Position numbers and translations under genes: made by a program. The notes beneath the pieces are model-generated. The model saw nothing but the letters and a program-made list of their open reading frames with translations. It was not told the DNA's origin and made no database searches. 19,957 nucleotides of DNA from Lachnospiraceae bacterium (lineage in GTDB: Bacteria; Bacillota_A; Clostridia; Lachnospirales; Lachnospiraceae). Positions 6,467-14,124 of the stretch are shown piece by piece. The stretch is from assembly GCA_028694115.1 (NCBI GenBank), contig JAQUUB010000081.1, forward strand, positions 1 to 19,957, written 5' to 3'. How positions within the stretch are numbered: the stretch's first letter is position 1; every line of letters starts with the position of its first letter.

Positions 6467-8161
6467 GATCAAGGTTGCACAGAACAAATTCTTAGTGAGG
6501 ATTATTTTGATTTTATTGTTGCGAATAATGAAATTCCAGAAGGCTTAGCATCCCTTCCGGGTTTTTGTTATGATATTATTAACAATGTTCATTCTGCTGT
6601 TTATGTGCCCATTTCTAAATTACCAGGTAAAATAATTAAAGATTTTCCTTACAGTATCTTACCCAAATGTTTCGGCTTATTGGATATTGAAAGTCTAAAT
6701 CAAACTGGTGTTGCAAAAATACAAAACAATCCATTTCTGAATTTACTAGGTAGCGGTGTATTAGTAGGAATTGTAGATACCGGTATTGAATATACACATC
6801 AAGCTTTTAGAAATCCAGATGGTACCACAAGAATATTTTCCATCTGGGACCAAACAATCAATAGGAACGGTTCAAAACCAATAGGTTTTTATTATGGAAC
6901 AGAATATACTCAAGATCAGATTAATCTTGCATTAGTTAGTTCCGACCCTTTATCTCTTGTTCCAAGTACTGATACGAATGGACATGGTACCGCGTTAGCT
7001 GGAATAGCTGCTGGATCCAGAAATGACACTGAAAATTTTTCAGGAGTTGCTGTAAATTCCCAATTCGTTATAGTTAAACTTAAATCTGCAAAAAAAGCTT
7101 TAAGAGACTTTTTTTTAATCCCCCCTGATGCTGAATGCTTTCAGGAGAATGATATTATGCTAGGAATTAAATATTTACTTAGTATCGCAGGAAAATTGCA
7201 AAGACCAATTTCAATATGTATCGGAGTAGGGACTTCTCAAGGCCCTCATAGTTCACGTCATGCATTGAGCAATTATCTCACAACTATTTCGGATCAAAAG
7301 GGGATTGGCGTCACCATTGCTGCAGGAAATGAAGGAAATACAAGACATCATTATTCAGCAAACGTAGACGCTGCAATTGGATATGATACGGTTGATTTAA
7401 ACGTCGGTCCTGATAACAAAGGATTCTCTATGGAATTATGGGGGAATAGCCCCAATGTATTTTCCATTGATGTGCTTTCACCAGCAGGTCAATATGTTCC
7501 TAGAATTCCTGCCCGATTAAAAGAAACTCGAGAAATTGACTTTATATTTGAAAATACAAAACTCTTTATTGATTATGAACTTGTAGAATCGCAAGCAGGG
7601 AATGAACTGATTCTAATACGATTTCAGAATCCGTCAGAAGGTATTTGGCGTTTTAGAGTCTATTCAACGATTGAGATTGAGCCAAAATTTAACATTTGGC
7701 TTCCTATACATAGTTTTCTTGAAGAAAATACCTTCTTTTTAAAACCGGATCCCTATTACACACTAACATCTCCTGGGAACTCAATGACACCAATTATAAC
7801 AACTTCCTATAATTACATGGATAATAGTCTGGCAATTGATGCAAGCAGAGGATACACAGTGACCAACTTAATTAACCCTACTTTTGCTGCTCCTGGTGTT
7901 AACATGATAGTCCCTACATTAAAAAATAGCTATGCAGTTATGAGCGGAACTAGTATATCAGCTGCTTTTACAGCCGGAGTAGTAGCAATGCTATTAGAGT
8001 GGGGCATTGTTAACGGAAATCAAACCCAGCTTGATACCTTACAAATAAAGAACTTTTTAATTCGTGGTGCGAAAAGAGATCGAAATATTGTTTATCCAAA
8101 TAGAGAATGGGGTTACGGGATTTTAGATGTTTTTAGTGCATTTAGTAATTTGCAAAATTAA
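6464..8161 (+). CDS. S8 family serine protease, Csp-like, intracellular subtilase
   Basis: 565 residues, TTG start. After an N-terminal prodomain-like region (1 to about 95) come the subtilisin elements in order: Asp105 in VGIVDTGIEY, His174 in NGHGTALAG, oxyanion Asn289 in AAGNEG and Ser497 in SGTSISAAFTAG. The catalytic triad is complete. About 200 residues separate the Asn and Ser blocks, room for a beta-rich inserted domain like the jelly-roll of clostridial CspA/B/C proteins, which it resembles in length, prodomain and lack of a signal peptide. Csp proteins process SleC during spore germination, but neither sleC nor other germination genes are seen here. The gene is translationally coupled to the binding-protein gene upstream and ends directly at a strong hairpin terminator. 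Protease family is confident; the substrate is unknown. Confidence 0.88.
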   Translation: MDQGCTEQILSEDYFDFIVANNEIPEGLASLPGFCYDIINNVHSAVYVPISKLPGKIIKDFPYSILPKCFGLLDIESLNQTGVAKIQNNPFLNLLGSGVLVGIVDTGIEYTHQAFRNPDGTTRIFSIWDQTINRNGSKPIGFYYGTEYTQDQINLALVSSDPLSLVPSTDTNGHGTALAGIAAGSRNDTENFSGVAVNSQFVIVKLKSAKKALRDFFLIPPDAECFQENDIMLGIKYLLSIAGKLQRPISICIGVGTSQGPHSSRHALSNYLTTISDQKGIGVTIAAGNEGNTRHHYSANVDAAIGYDTVDLNVGPDNKGFSMELWGNSPNVFSIDVLSPAGQYVPRIPARLKETREIDFIFENTKLFIDYELVESQAGNELILIRFQNPSEGIWRFRVYSTIEIEPKFNIWLPIHSFLEENTFFLKPDPYYTLTSPGNSMTPIITTSYNYMDNSLAIDASRGYTVTNLINPTFAAPGVNMIVPTLKNSYAVMSGTSISAAFTAGVVAMLLEWGIVNGNQTQLDTLQIKNFLIRGAKRDRNIVYPNREWGYGILDVFSAFSNLQN

Positions 8162-8206
8162 ATCGCAGCTTATTTTTTTCATAAGCTGCGATTCCCTTTA
8201 TTTTTT
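8161..8206. terminator. Bidirectional intrinsic terminator
   Basis: AATCGCAGCTTAT (8161-8173) pairs perfectly over 13 bases with ATAAGCTGCGATT (8181-8193), loop TTTTTTC. On the plus strand CCC and then TTTATTTTTT follow, ending the subtilase operon. On the minus strand the same hairpin lies just past the stop of the small gene that ends at 8198. Confidence 0.85.
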
Positions 8207-8359
8207 ACTCTTCGAAAGAGGATACCCATTACCTTGTAAATCCGTTGTAATTTCCTCTTTTTTCATTACTGTATCTCTGTATTCCTTGACACCTTCTCCA
8301 CCTTCGTATACACCCTTTGGTAAGGTATGCAAAGGTTTATCTTTATCAGCCATTTTCAT
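8198..8359 (-). CDS. Small hypothetical protein, about 53 residues
   Basis: A short, highly charged frame (Lys, Asp, Glu, Gly rich; no Cys) beginning MKMADKDKPLHTLPKGVYEG and ending PLSKSKK. I do not recognise a family. It is supported by its own terminator (the 8161-8193 hairpin read on the minus strand) and by a promoter-like pair upstream at 8393-8421. The start is uncertain: the ATG at 8357-8359 has AAAGGA at a longish 12-base spacing, while the in-frame ATG at 8378-8380 has no ribosome site. No signal peptide or membrane segment in the form starting at 8359. Probably a real small cytosolic protein. Confidence 0.5.
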   Translation of the reverse strand: MKMADKDKPLHTLPKGVYEGGEGVKEYRDTVMKKEEITTDLQGNGYPLSKSKK

Positions 8360-8392
8360 AATAAACCATATTCCTTTCATTTTAATATAGAA

Positions 8393-8421
8393 ATCATAGT
8401 TTAGTATGAACAGTTAACCAA
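8393..8421 (-). promoter_or_regulatory. Promoter-like pair upstream of the small gene
   Basis: Read on the minus strand, TTGGTT (8416-8421) and TATGAT (8393-8398) are 17 bases apart. The -10 matches five of six consensus bases and the -35 about three. It points at the small gene starting at 8359. Confidence 0.35.
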
Positions 8422-8457
8422 TTGTTATTCTAAAGGAGAAATACTATTTATCAAAAA

Positions 8458-9456
8458 TTAGTACGTAAATAACTGTACCCAGTATGGAGTTCCATTACTA
8501 TTCTGAGTATTTCCTACACCGATTGTAGTAAATTTTGGATTTAAAATATTTGCTCTATGACCAGCACTATTCATCCATGCTTTTACAACTGTCTCTGGAG
8601 ATTGCTGTCCCCATGCAATATTTTCACCACAACCACTATAATTTGCTCCACTTTCTTTTAATGCAGTCGCAAAACTACTTCCATTTGGTCTAGTATGAGC
8701 AAAGCTCTGTATAATCTCTTTAGCCCTAACATTTGCAGCACTTGTAACCTTCGCATCGATTTTCAAAGCGCCAAGACCTTGTTTTGCTCTCTCTACATTT
8801 ACGAGTCTTACTACTTCTGTTGCAAACGTAGATTCTGAAGTTGCAGTATCAACTTTATCTGTATTTTTTGTAGTTGCTTCAATTTCTGTTTTTGCTACGG
8901 TTTCTGTTTTTGCTGCAGTTTCTGTTTTTGTTGCAATTTCTGTTTTTGTTGCAGTTTCTGTTTTTGGTGCTGTTTCTGTTTTTGCTGTGGTTTCTGTTTT
9001 TGCTACCGCCCCACGTTTTTCTGATTTACTGTTAGTCGTACAGCTTCCTGATTCGCAATCAGTTACACAACTTTCTGATTGACAGTCAGTTGCACAGCTT
9101 CCTGATTCGCAGTCGGTCGTACAGCTTCCTGATTGACAATCAGTCGTACAACTTCCTGATTTCACGCTAGTTGGACAGCTTCCTGATTTCACACCAGTTG
9201 GACAGCTTCCTAAATTACCTATCATCATACGATTACTTGTATTTCCTGTTATTGTACAATTCCCTGAGCCGAACAAGTTCTCTAAATCAGAGAAGCTTCC
9301 ACAATTAGAAAAACTAAAATTTGAAGGCATCATAGAATTGTAATTATTCCCCGTACAAGCATTTATATTTTGACTTGCCGCCTGCACTTGAAGTGGAGAA
9401 CATGCTATCATTAGTGTTAATGTTGAAATTCCTATTGCTACTTTTCTTTTTATCAT
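8458..9456 (-). CDS. Secreted CAP (SCP/YkwD-like) protein with Cys-rich and KTET repeats
   Basis: 332 residues from the ATG at 9456, chosen because AGAAAGGA sits seven to eight bases upstream; an in-frame ATG at 9477 has none. Order of parts: signal peptide (1 to about 26, probable cleavage after VQA), a Ser/Asn-rich spacer, seven nonapeptide repeats of the form SCxTxxxSG (about 84-146), about seven KTET hexapeptides (152-196), and a C-terminal CAP domain (about 214-332). The CAP domain has the expected His254 (FAHTRPNG), Glu278 (GCGENIAWG) and His300 (AGHRANILNP). Bacterial CAP proteins of this type are extracellular or spore/envelope associated; their activity is not settled. The repeats look like a wall-spanning or cross-linkable stalk. 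Upstream lies a promoter with tandem 11-bp repeats (9493-9531). Its 3' end has no strong terminator that I can see before the small gene's promoter. Confidence 0.9.
   Translation of the reverse strand: MIKRKVAIGISTLTLMIACSPLQVQAASQNINACTGNNYNSMMPSNFSFSNCGSFSDLENLFGSGNCTITGNTSNRMMIGNLGSCPTGVKSGSCPTSVKSGSCTTDCQSGSCTTDCESGSCATDCQSESCVTDCESGSCTTNSKSEKRGAVAKTETTAKTETAPKTETATKTEIATKTETAAKTETVAKTEIEATTKNTDKVDTATSESTFATEVVRLVNVERAKQGLGALKIDAKVTSAANVRAKEIIQSFAHTRPNGSSFATALKESGANYSGCGENIAWGQQSPETVVKAWMNSAGHRANILNPKFTTIGVGNTQNSNGTPYWVQLFTY
8869..9003 (-). repeat. Tandem 18-bp units encoding KTETxx hexapeptides
   Basis: About seven six-residue units (AKTETT, AKTETA, PKTETA, TKTEIA, TKTETA, AKTETV, AKTEIE) form a Lys/Thr/Glu stalk between the Cys-rich repeats and the CAP domain. 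On the plus strand this reads as recurring GTTTCTGTTTTTG-like strings. Copy number may vary between strains. Confidence 0.85.
9019..9207 (-). repeat. Seven tandem 27-bp units encoding SCxTxxxSG nonapeptides
   Basis: Seven consecutive nine-residue units, each starting Ser-Cys, encode the Cys-rich stretch of the CAP protein. Units 3-6 carry a second Cys (SCTTDCQSG, SCTTDCESG and variants), giving CxxxC pairs; units 1, 2 and 7 have one Cys. The units are similar but not identical at the DNA level. Confidence 0.85.
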
Positions 9457-9492
9457 TTTTAAATCCTTTCTGAACATCTACTTATTAAGTTA

Positions 9493-9531
9493 AGTATATG
9501 TTTCTTAAATGTTACATTTCTGTTACATCTA
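9493..9531 (-). promoter_or_regulatory. Activator-type promoter with tandem 11-bp repeats upstream of the CAP gene
   Basis: On the plus strand, three 11-bp units begin at 9499, 9510 and 9521: TGTTTCTTAAA, TGTTACATTTC, TGTTACATCTA. Two share TGTTACAT exactly and the third keeps TGTT. Directly downstream for the minus strand is TATACT (9493-9498), a good -10, with the start point near 9486. No consensus -35 is present; the two perfect repeats occupy that position. Direct repeats with one-helical-turn spacing over a missing -35 are typical of OmpR/PhoB-class response regulators, including PhoP boxes. The regulator is inferred, not shown. Confidence 0.45.
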
Positions 9532-9662
9532 GATTCTATCATAAGATATTCATGAAAAGTAGTGGTAATGAATGCCATCCATTTTTTTGATTTTTTTTGT
9601 TTTCTCATATCTACTATTGTTAATGCATATGATAATTAATATCACATCATAGGAATTATATC

Positions 9663-11000
9663 ATGGGACAATTAGACCATCTTTTGCATTCTATTAACGA
9701 TTATCTCTGGAGTTTTCCAATGTTAGTTTTACTCCTTGGAACTCATTTGTACTTTACCTTCCGATTAGGTCTCATTCAGAAATGGATTCCTTTGGGGATT
9801 AAGTTAAGCATTTCAAAGCAAGAAGATGGATCTGGTACTATTTCTCCTTTTGCTGCCCTTTCAACGGCTCTTGCTGCAACCATTGGTACAGGAAATATAA
9901 TAGGAATTTCAACTGCAATCGCCATTGGTGGTCCTGGATCCGTTTTTTGGTGTTGGATCACTGGCGTCTTGGGGATTGCCACATGTTATTCCGAATGCTT
10001 TCTATCCGTAAAATACCGCGTACAAGGTACAGATGGATCTTATATTGGTGGTCCCATGTATATCTTGAAAAACGTTCTTCATTTAAAGACGCTTAGTATC
10101 TTATTCGCTGTTTTTACTGTTTTTGCTTCACTAGGGGTAGGCTGCAGTGTTCAGTCCAACTCTATAAGTGCCGCACTAACACAGCAATTCAAAATATCCT
10201 CTCACCTCATTGGAATTGTTGTTTCTATTATAGCGGGCTTTGTTATCATTGGTGGTGTAAAACAGATTGCCCGAGTATGTACTTTTCTTGTCCCTTTTAT
10301 GAGTATATTTTATGTCATCGGTTGTTTGTACATCCTCTGTATCAATCATTATTATATCCTTGATTCCATTAGAGTCATCTTCCTATCTGCATTCTCACCC
10401 AAGTCATTTATTGGCGGTTCTGCTGGCACTCTCGTTATTGTGGCATTACGAACAGGCATTTCGAAAGGATTATTTACAAACGAAGCTGGTTTGGGATCTA
10501 TGCCTATGTCATCTGCAACAGCAAAAACGAATACCCCTGTCTATCAGGGACTCGTGTCTATGACAGGTGTATTCTGGGATACCGTCGTCATTTGTGCCAT
10601 CACAGGAATTGTTATTGTGAGTAGCATGTTAAAATCTCCCTCTAGTTACAAAAATATTGCATCTGACCGCCTTTGTTTCATTTCTTTTGGCGAATTACCC
10701 TTTGCAGGAGAACTGGTGCTTGCCATTTCCCTTGTTCTCTTTGCTTTTGCTACCATAATCGGCTGGTGCTATTACGGCGAATGTGGAATTCGATATTTAT
10801 TTGGTGAAAGAGGGGTGAAATCCTATCAAATCACCTATATGGTATTTATATATTTAGGAGCAATTATGTCTCTTGACCTTGTATGGAACCTTTCTGATTT
10901 ACTAAATTCATTAATGGCAATTCCTAATCTTTTGAGCCTCTGGTTACTTCGAACTATCATTATTAAGGATACCTCTAATGTACTAAAGAGGAAAATTTAA
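9663..11000 (+). CDS. Sodium:alanine/glycine symporter, AGCS family
   Basis: 445 residues, a polytopic membrane protein with about 11 hydrophobic segments. Family motifs are clear: the FAALSTALAATIGTGNI region (63-79), AIAIGGPGSVFWCW (85-98), KYRVQGTDGSYIGGPMYIL (about 117-135), a QSNS motif (about 164-167) and the signature FTNEAGLGSMP (271-281). Length matches the family norm. AGCS carriers import alanine or glycine coupled to Na+ (some use H+), so this is probably an amino-acid uptake system. AGG lies about nine bases before the ATG. It diverges from the CAP gene and converges on the RNA helicase gene with only 10 bases between the stops. Exact substrate cannot be read from sequence. Confidence 0.93.
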   Translation: MGQLDHLLHSINDYLWSFPMLVLLLGTHLYFTFRLGLIQKWIPLGIKLSISKQEDGSGTISPFAALSTALAATIGTGNIIGISTAIAIGGPGSVFWCWITGVLGIATCYSECFLSVKYRVQGTDGSYIGGPMYILKNVLHLKTLSILFAVFTVFASLGVGCSVQSNSISAALTQQFKISSHLIGIVVSIIAGFVIIGGVKQIARVCTFLVPFMSIFYVIGCLYILCINHYYILDSIRVIFLSAFSPKSFIGGSAGTLVIVALRTGISKGLFTNEAGLGSMPMSSATAKTNTPVYQGLVSMTGVFWDTVVICAITGIVIVSSMLKSPSSYKNIASDRLCFISFGELPFAGELVLAISLVLFAFATIIGWCYYGECGIRYLFGERGVKSYQITYMVFIYLGAIMSLDLVWNLSDLLNSLMAIPNLLSLWLLRTIIIKDTSNVLKRKI

Positions 11001-11010
11001 TTTTCCTCTT
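10986..11010. terminator. Hairpin between convergent symporter and helicase genes
   Basis: AAGAGGAAAAT (10986-10996) pairs with ATTTTCCTCTT (11000-11010) across a 3-nt loop that contains part of the symporter stop codon. It fills the whole gap before the helicase stop at 11011. Neither side has a strong T run beyond the stem, so termination efficiency is uncertain. Confidence 0.5.
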
Positions 11011-12483
11011 CTATCTGTTTGTTACTTGAATTTTTCTTATCTTTCCCTTGATGGTCTTTTTTCTAAGATCCCTTTCAACCACATTTCCTTTTCCATTCAT
11101 AATTTCTACATAAACCAGACTATCCCGCACGTCAATCACTCCAATGTCTTCTTGAATAATTCCATCAATGCTACAGATTGCACCAACAATATCGCCTGGA
11201 CGCATCTTAGATTTCTTACCACCTCCAATCGTAAGTTTTGTTATTGTCTCCTTAAAGACTGCTTCTTTCCCTTCGCGAATGACTATCTTTTCTTTCTGTC
11301 TTTGAAAAAAATTATCTTCTTGTGCTTTCGATTCCAGTTCTAATTCTTCTATCTTTCCAATAACAATTTTTGATTCCATATAATCTTCCACATACTTTAG
11401 ATAACGTTCTTCCGACTTTTGCACAAAGCTAATGGCAGATCCTGACTTTCCATTCCGAGCGGTCCTTCCAATGCGATGCACATAGTTTTCTTTTTTGGTA
11501 GGAAAATCATAATTGATGACATGCGTAATTTCCTCAAAGTCAATTCCTCTTGCAGCAACATCGGTGGTAACCAGATAATGAAACTTTCCTTTTCTAAAAT
11601 CACTAATGGAATATAATCTCTCTTTTTGTTCCATTCCTCCGTGCAGCATTCCACATCGTATTTTCTTTCGCTTCAGTTTATTATATAAAGTATTTACCAT
11701 TTCTCTCGTATCTGCGAAAATCATGCATTCTGTAGGGTTTTCTGAAATTAATAGCTTCATTAATGCATCAAATTTATCATCATTTTCTACTTGATATACC
11801 CTTTGTTCCACGTTTTGACTTACCAGCGTTTCATCTTCTATCATTACTTCTACAGGCTCTTGCATATATTGATTGGTAATTGACTTTAACTGTTCTCCGA
11901 TAGTAGCTGAAAAGAGTGCAATAACAGGTTTTATCTGTACCTTTTCTAAAACTTGCTGAAGAATTGTTCCTACTTCCTCCAGAAATCCCATATCAAGCAT
12001 TAAGTCAGCTTCATCAATTACAATATAACGAATATTCGTTAAAACTAGGGTTTCTCTTCGAATATGATCCATAACTCTTCCTGGCGTTCCCACCACAATA
12101 TGTGATTTTTGCTTTAAGGATATCATTTCTTGATTAATTGCCATTCCACCAAAAACTACTGGAACCTTAATTCTGCGATTCCGGCCAATCTGAAATAGCT
12201 CATTCTGCACTTGCATGGCTAATTCCCTGGCTGGTTCTAAAATTAGAGCCTGAGGGTAATTTTCTTCCCATATCACATCATCACAAATTGGAATTCCGAA
12301 TGCTGCCGTCTTACCACTACCCGTCTGAGCCTTTGCAATCACATCCTTTTTTGCTGCTAATAAGGGGATTGCTTCTTTTTGTATGGGGGTAGGTTCTTTA
12401 TATCCTAGTAAATCAAGAGTCTCAATCGTATCTTCTTGTAGTGAATATTGATAAAATCCATTTTCCGTTCTTTTATTTTCCAT
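11011..12483 (-). CDS. dbpA: DEAD-box RNA helicase of the DbpA/YxiN type
   Basis: 490 residues. All helicase motifs are in place: Q motif around Gln35, Walker A AQTGSGKT (52-59), PARELA (84-89), TPGR (133-136), DEAD (157-160), SAT (192-194), ARGID (310-314) and HRIGRTAR (336-343). The last about 75 residues (415-486), with TIGGGKKSKMRPGDIVGA, form the DbpA RNA-binding domain. In E. coli DbpA and Bacillus YxiN that domain recognises hairpin 92 of 23S rRNA and directs the helicase to late 50S ribosome assembly. A charged linker (about 375-412) precedes it. GGAG lies six to eight bases before the ATG. The gene is 43 bases downstream of the GH25 gene on the same strand with no terminator visible between, so read-through is possible. 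Function follows the family closely. Confidence 0.93.
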   Translation of the reverse strand: MENKRTENGFYQYSLQEDTIETLDLLGYKEPTPIQKEAIPLLAAKKDVIAKAQTGSGKTAAFGIPICDDVIWEENYPQALILEPARELAMQVQNELFQIGRNRRIKVPVVFGGMAINQEMISLKQKSHIVVGTPGRVMDHIRRETLVLTNIRYIVIDEADLMLDMGFLEEVGTILQQVLEKVQIKPVIALFSATIGEQLKSITNQYMQEPVEVMIEDETLVSQNVEQRVYQVENDDKFDALMKLLISENPTECMIFADTREMVNTLYNKLKRKKIRCGMLHGGMEQKERLYSISDFRKGKFHYLVTTDVAARGIDFEEITHVINYDFPTKKENYVHRIGRTARNGKSGSAISFVQKSEERYLKYVEDYMESKIVIGKIEELELESKAQEDNFFQRQKEKIVIREGKEAVFKETITKLTIGGGKKSKMRPGDIVGAICSIDGIIQEDIGVIDVRDSLVYVEIMNGKGNVVERDLRKKTIKGKIRKIQVTNR

Positions 12484-12526
12484 TCCTTCTCCAAATCTAT
12501 GTTATCTTCAAATTGCACGAAAAGCA

Positions 12527-14104
12527 TTACGGTACCATTAAATAGCTACTGACAGCATAAACTATCTGACCATTATATTCAAGCTTTGACCACCCGTAAG
12601 ATTCACTAATTCCTACTCTTGTAGCCGTTTGTCCATTGCTTAATGTCCCAAGTATTTGCACAGATTCGTTCGTTACACTTGGAAGTGAACGAAGATTAAC
12701 AATTTCTTTTGCAGTTACGGTTTCATTTACTGATGTGAAAGGAGTTTTAACCGTCAAACCATCCACCACCATATCAACGGTACCCGATGTATTTTCTGAT
12801 GTGTTTTCCGACGTGGTTTCTGTATCATTTACGGGTGCTACATCATCATTTAAATCCGTTGTCAGATACTGATTTACTGCATATAAAGTCTGTCCATTAT
12901 AAATGATACGTGACCATCCAGCTTCTTTACATATTCCTGTTCTTTGTACTGTCTCTCCATGATTCAAGCTAGCGATAACTGATCCCGTAACAGTACTTGG
13001 TTCACTTCGAAGGTTTGTCTTTTCTTTTGCCGTTATGGTCTCATCGATATCGGTAAAGCTCATTAATGCTTCTACATTTGCAGCAACTTTTTCTGGAGCT
13101 GTACTATCTTTTGCTACGCTCTCCTCGCGATACCCGAAATATGCTACATTCACATCTACCTTTTTTGAAATACCTGCAATCGTACCCTGACTCGTATATT
13201 GCCACATATCATGTTTTCCAGTATAGTCTGAAGATGATGCTTCTGGATAGGGAACATCTGGATATTGAGAAACCCAGATCTTATAGCTTGCACTAATCAG
13301 ATCTGTATTCCAATAACGATTCTCCTCCAGCTCCCCTTTGGAAGCATAAAACATTGGAATATAATCTTTGTTTTCTATTTCTGACAAAAATGCCATAGCA
13401 ATCTTGCTTCTCTCATCATTTGATAATGAGGCGTTACGATTTTCTTCATCCATAAATCCTTCGCAGTTATAAGCAATCGGATAGGTAATTGGATACTGGG
13501 CAATATAAGAAGTTACCCAGTCTGCTTCTTCCTTCGCTTCCTCACATGTAATGGCAGTTGAGAAAAAATAAGCTCCCAGCTTTATTCCATTTGCCTGTGC
13601 CTGCTGTAAATTATATTTTGCAGTTGCATCCTCCATAATTTCGCCACTCTTAGACGTCCGGTACCCTACTCGAATCATTGCAAAATTAATACCAGACTGT
13701 GCAACCTGACTCCAATCAATTGTTCCCTGATATTTTGCTACGTCAATTCCAATTGCCGTAGTATCTATTTCATTTTGATTAATAGCCTTTTCAATGTCAT
13801 TAGCACTCACCTGCATTCCATCTGTATTTTCAAAAATACTTGTTTGTCCATCCTCATTATCAGAATTTTGTACCAATTGTTCCTGATTTGATTCTACTTC
13901 TGCCGCCGCCAATTGACTTTTTTTATTCTTTGCACTACTAACCATAAATGCAATGACTATGATTGCAATCAAAATTGTACCCACAATAAAGCTGCCTATT
14001 TTCATTGCCCTTATTCTTGATTTTCTTTTATTTTTATGACTCTTTCTCCTAGAATTATGATTATCACTCGTTGATACAAAATCAATATCATCATTTAGCT
14101 TCAT
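12527..14104 (-). CDS. Membrane-anchored GH25 lysozyme-like protein with two bacterial SH3 domains
   Basis: 525 residues. A basic cytosolic N-terminus precedes a membrane helix (about 36-55), then an acidic linker and a GH25 barrel (about 117-325), with Asp121 in GIDVAKYQG, Glu215, and Asp317 in KVDVNVAYF. Two SH3_3-type repeats follow (about 352-415 and 458-522), each with a TAKE..NLRS.PS entry and a GWS...YNGQ..YAV exit, split by a Thr/Ser/Glu-rich linker. GH25 enzymes cut the MurNAc-GlcNAc bond of peptidoglycan, so this would act on the outer side of the membrane. The usual DxE active-site motif reads Asn213-Cys214-Glu215: the general-acid Glu remains but its partner Asp is Asn. AAGGG precedes the ATG. 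The start is 20 bases after the coiled-coil gene stop, so the two form an operon. Confidence 0.9.
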   Translation of the reverse strand: MKLNDDIDFVSTSDNHNSRRKSHKNKRKSRIRAMKIGSFIVGTILIAIIVIAFMVSSAKNKKSQLAAAEVESNQEQLVQNSDNEDGQTSIFENTDGMQVSANDIEKAINQNEIDTTAIGIDVAKYQGTIDWSQVAQSGINFAMIRVGYRTSKSGEIMEDATAKYNLQQAQANGIKLGAYFFSTAITCEEAKEEADWVTSYIAQYPITYPIAYNCEGFMDEENRNASLSNDERSKIAMAFLSEIENKDYIPMFYASKGELEENRYWNTDLISASYKIWVSQYPDVPYPEASSSDYTGKHDMWQYTSQGTIAGISKKVDVNVAYFGYREESVAKDSTAPEKVAANVEALMSFTDIDETITAKEKTNLRSEPSTVTGSVIASLNHGETVQRTGICKEAGWSRIIYNGQTLYAVNQYLTTDLNDDVAPVNDTETTSENTSENTSGTVDMVVDGLTVKTPFTSVNETVTAKEIVNLRSLPSVTNESVQILGTLSNGQTATRVGISESYGWSKLEYNGQIVYAVSSYLMVP

Positions 14105-14124
14105 TTTTTCATTTCCCTTTATAC

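Noticed and set aside
8869..9207. CRISPR-like or mobile repeat array
   Set aside because: The repeats are in frame within one secreted-protein gene with matching amino-acid periods and no spacers.
9400..9420. Lipobox (LMIAC) making the CAP protein a lipoprotein
   Set aside because: The residue at -3 is Met, outside the usual lipobox, and a better signal peptidase I site (VQA) lies ten residues further on.
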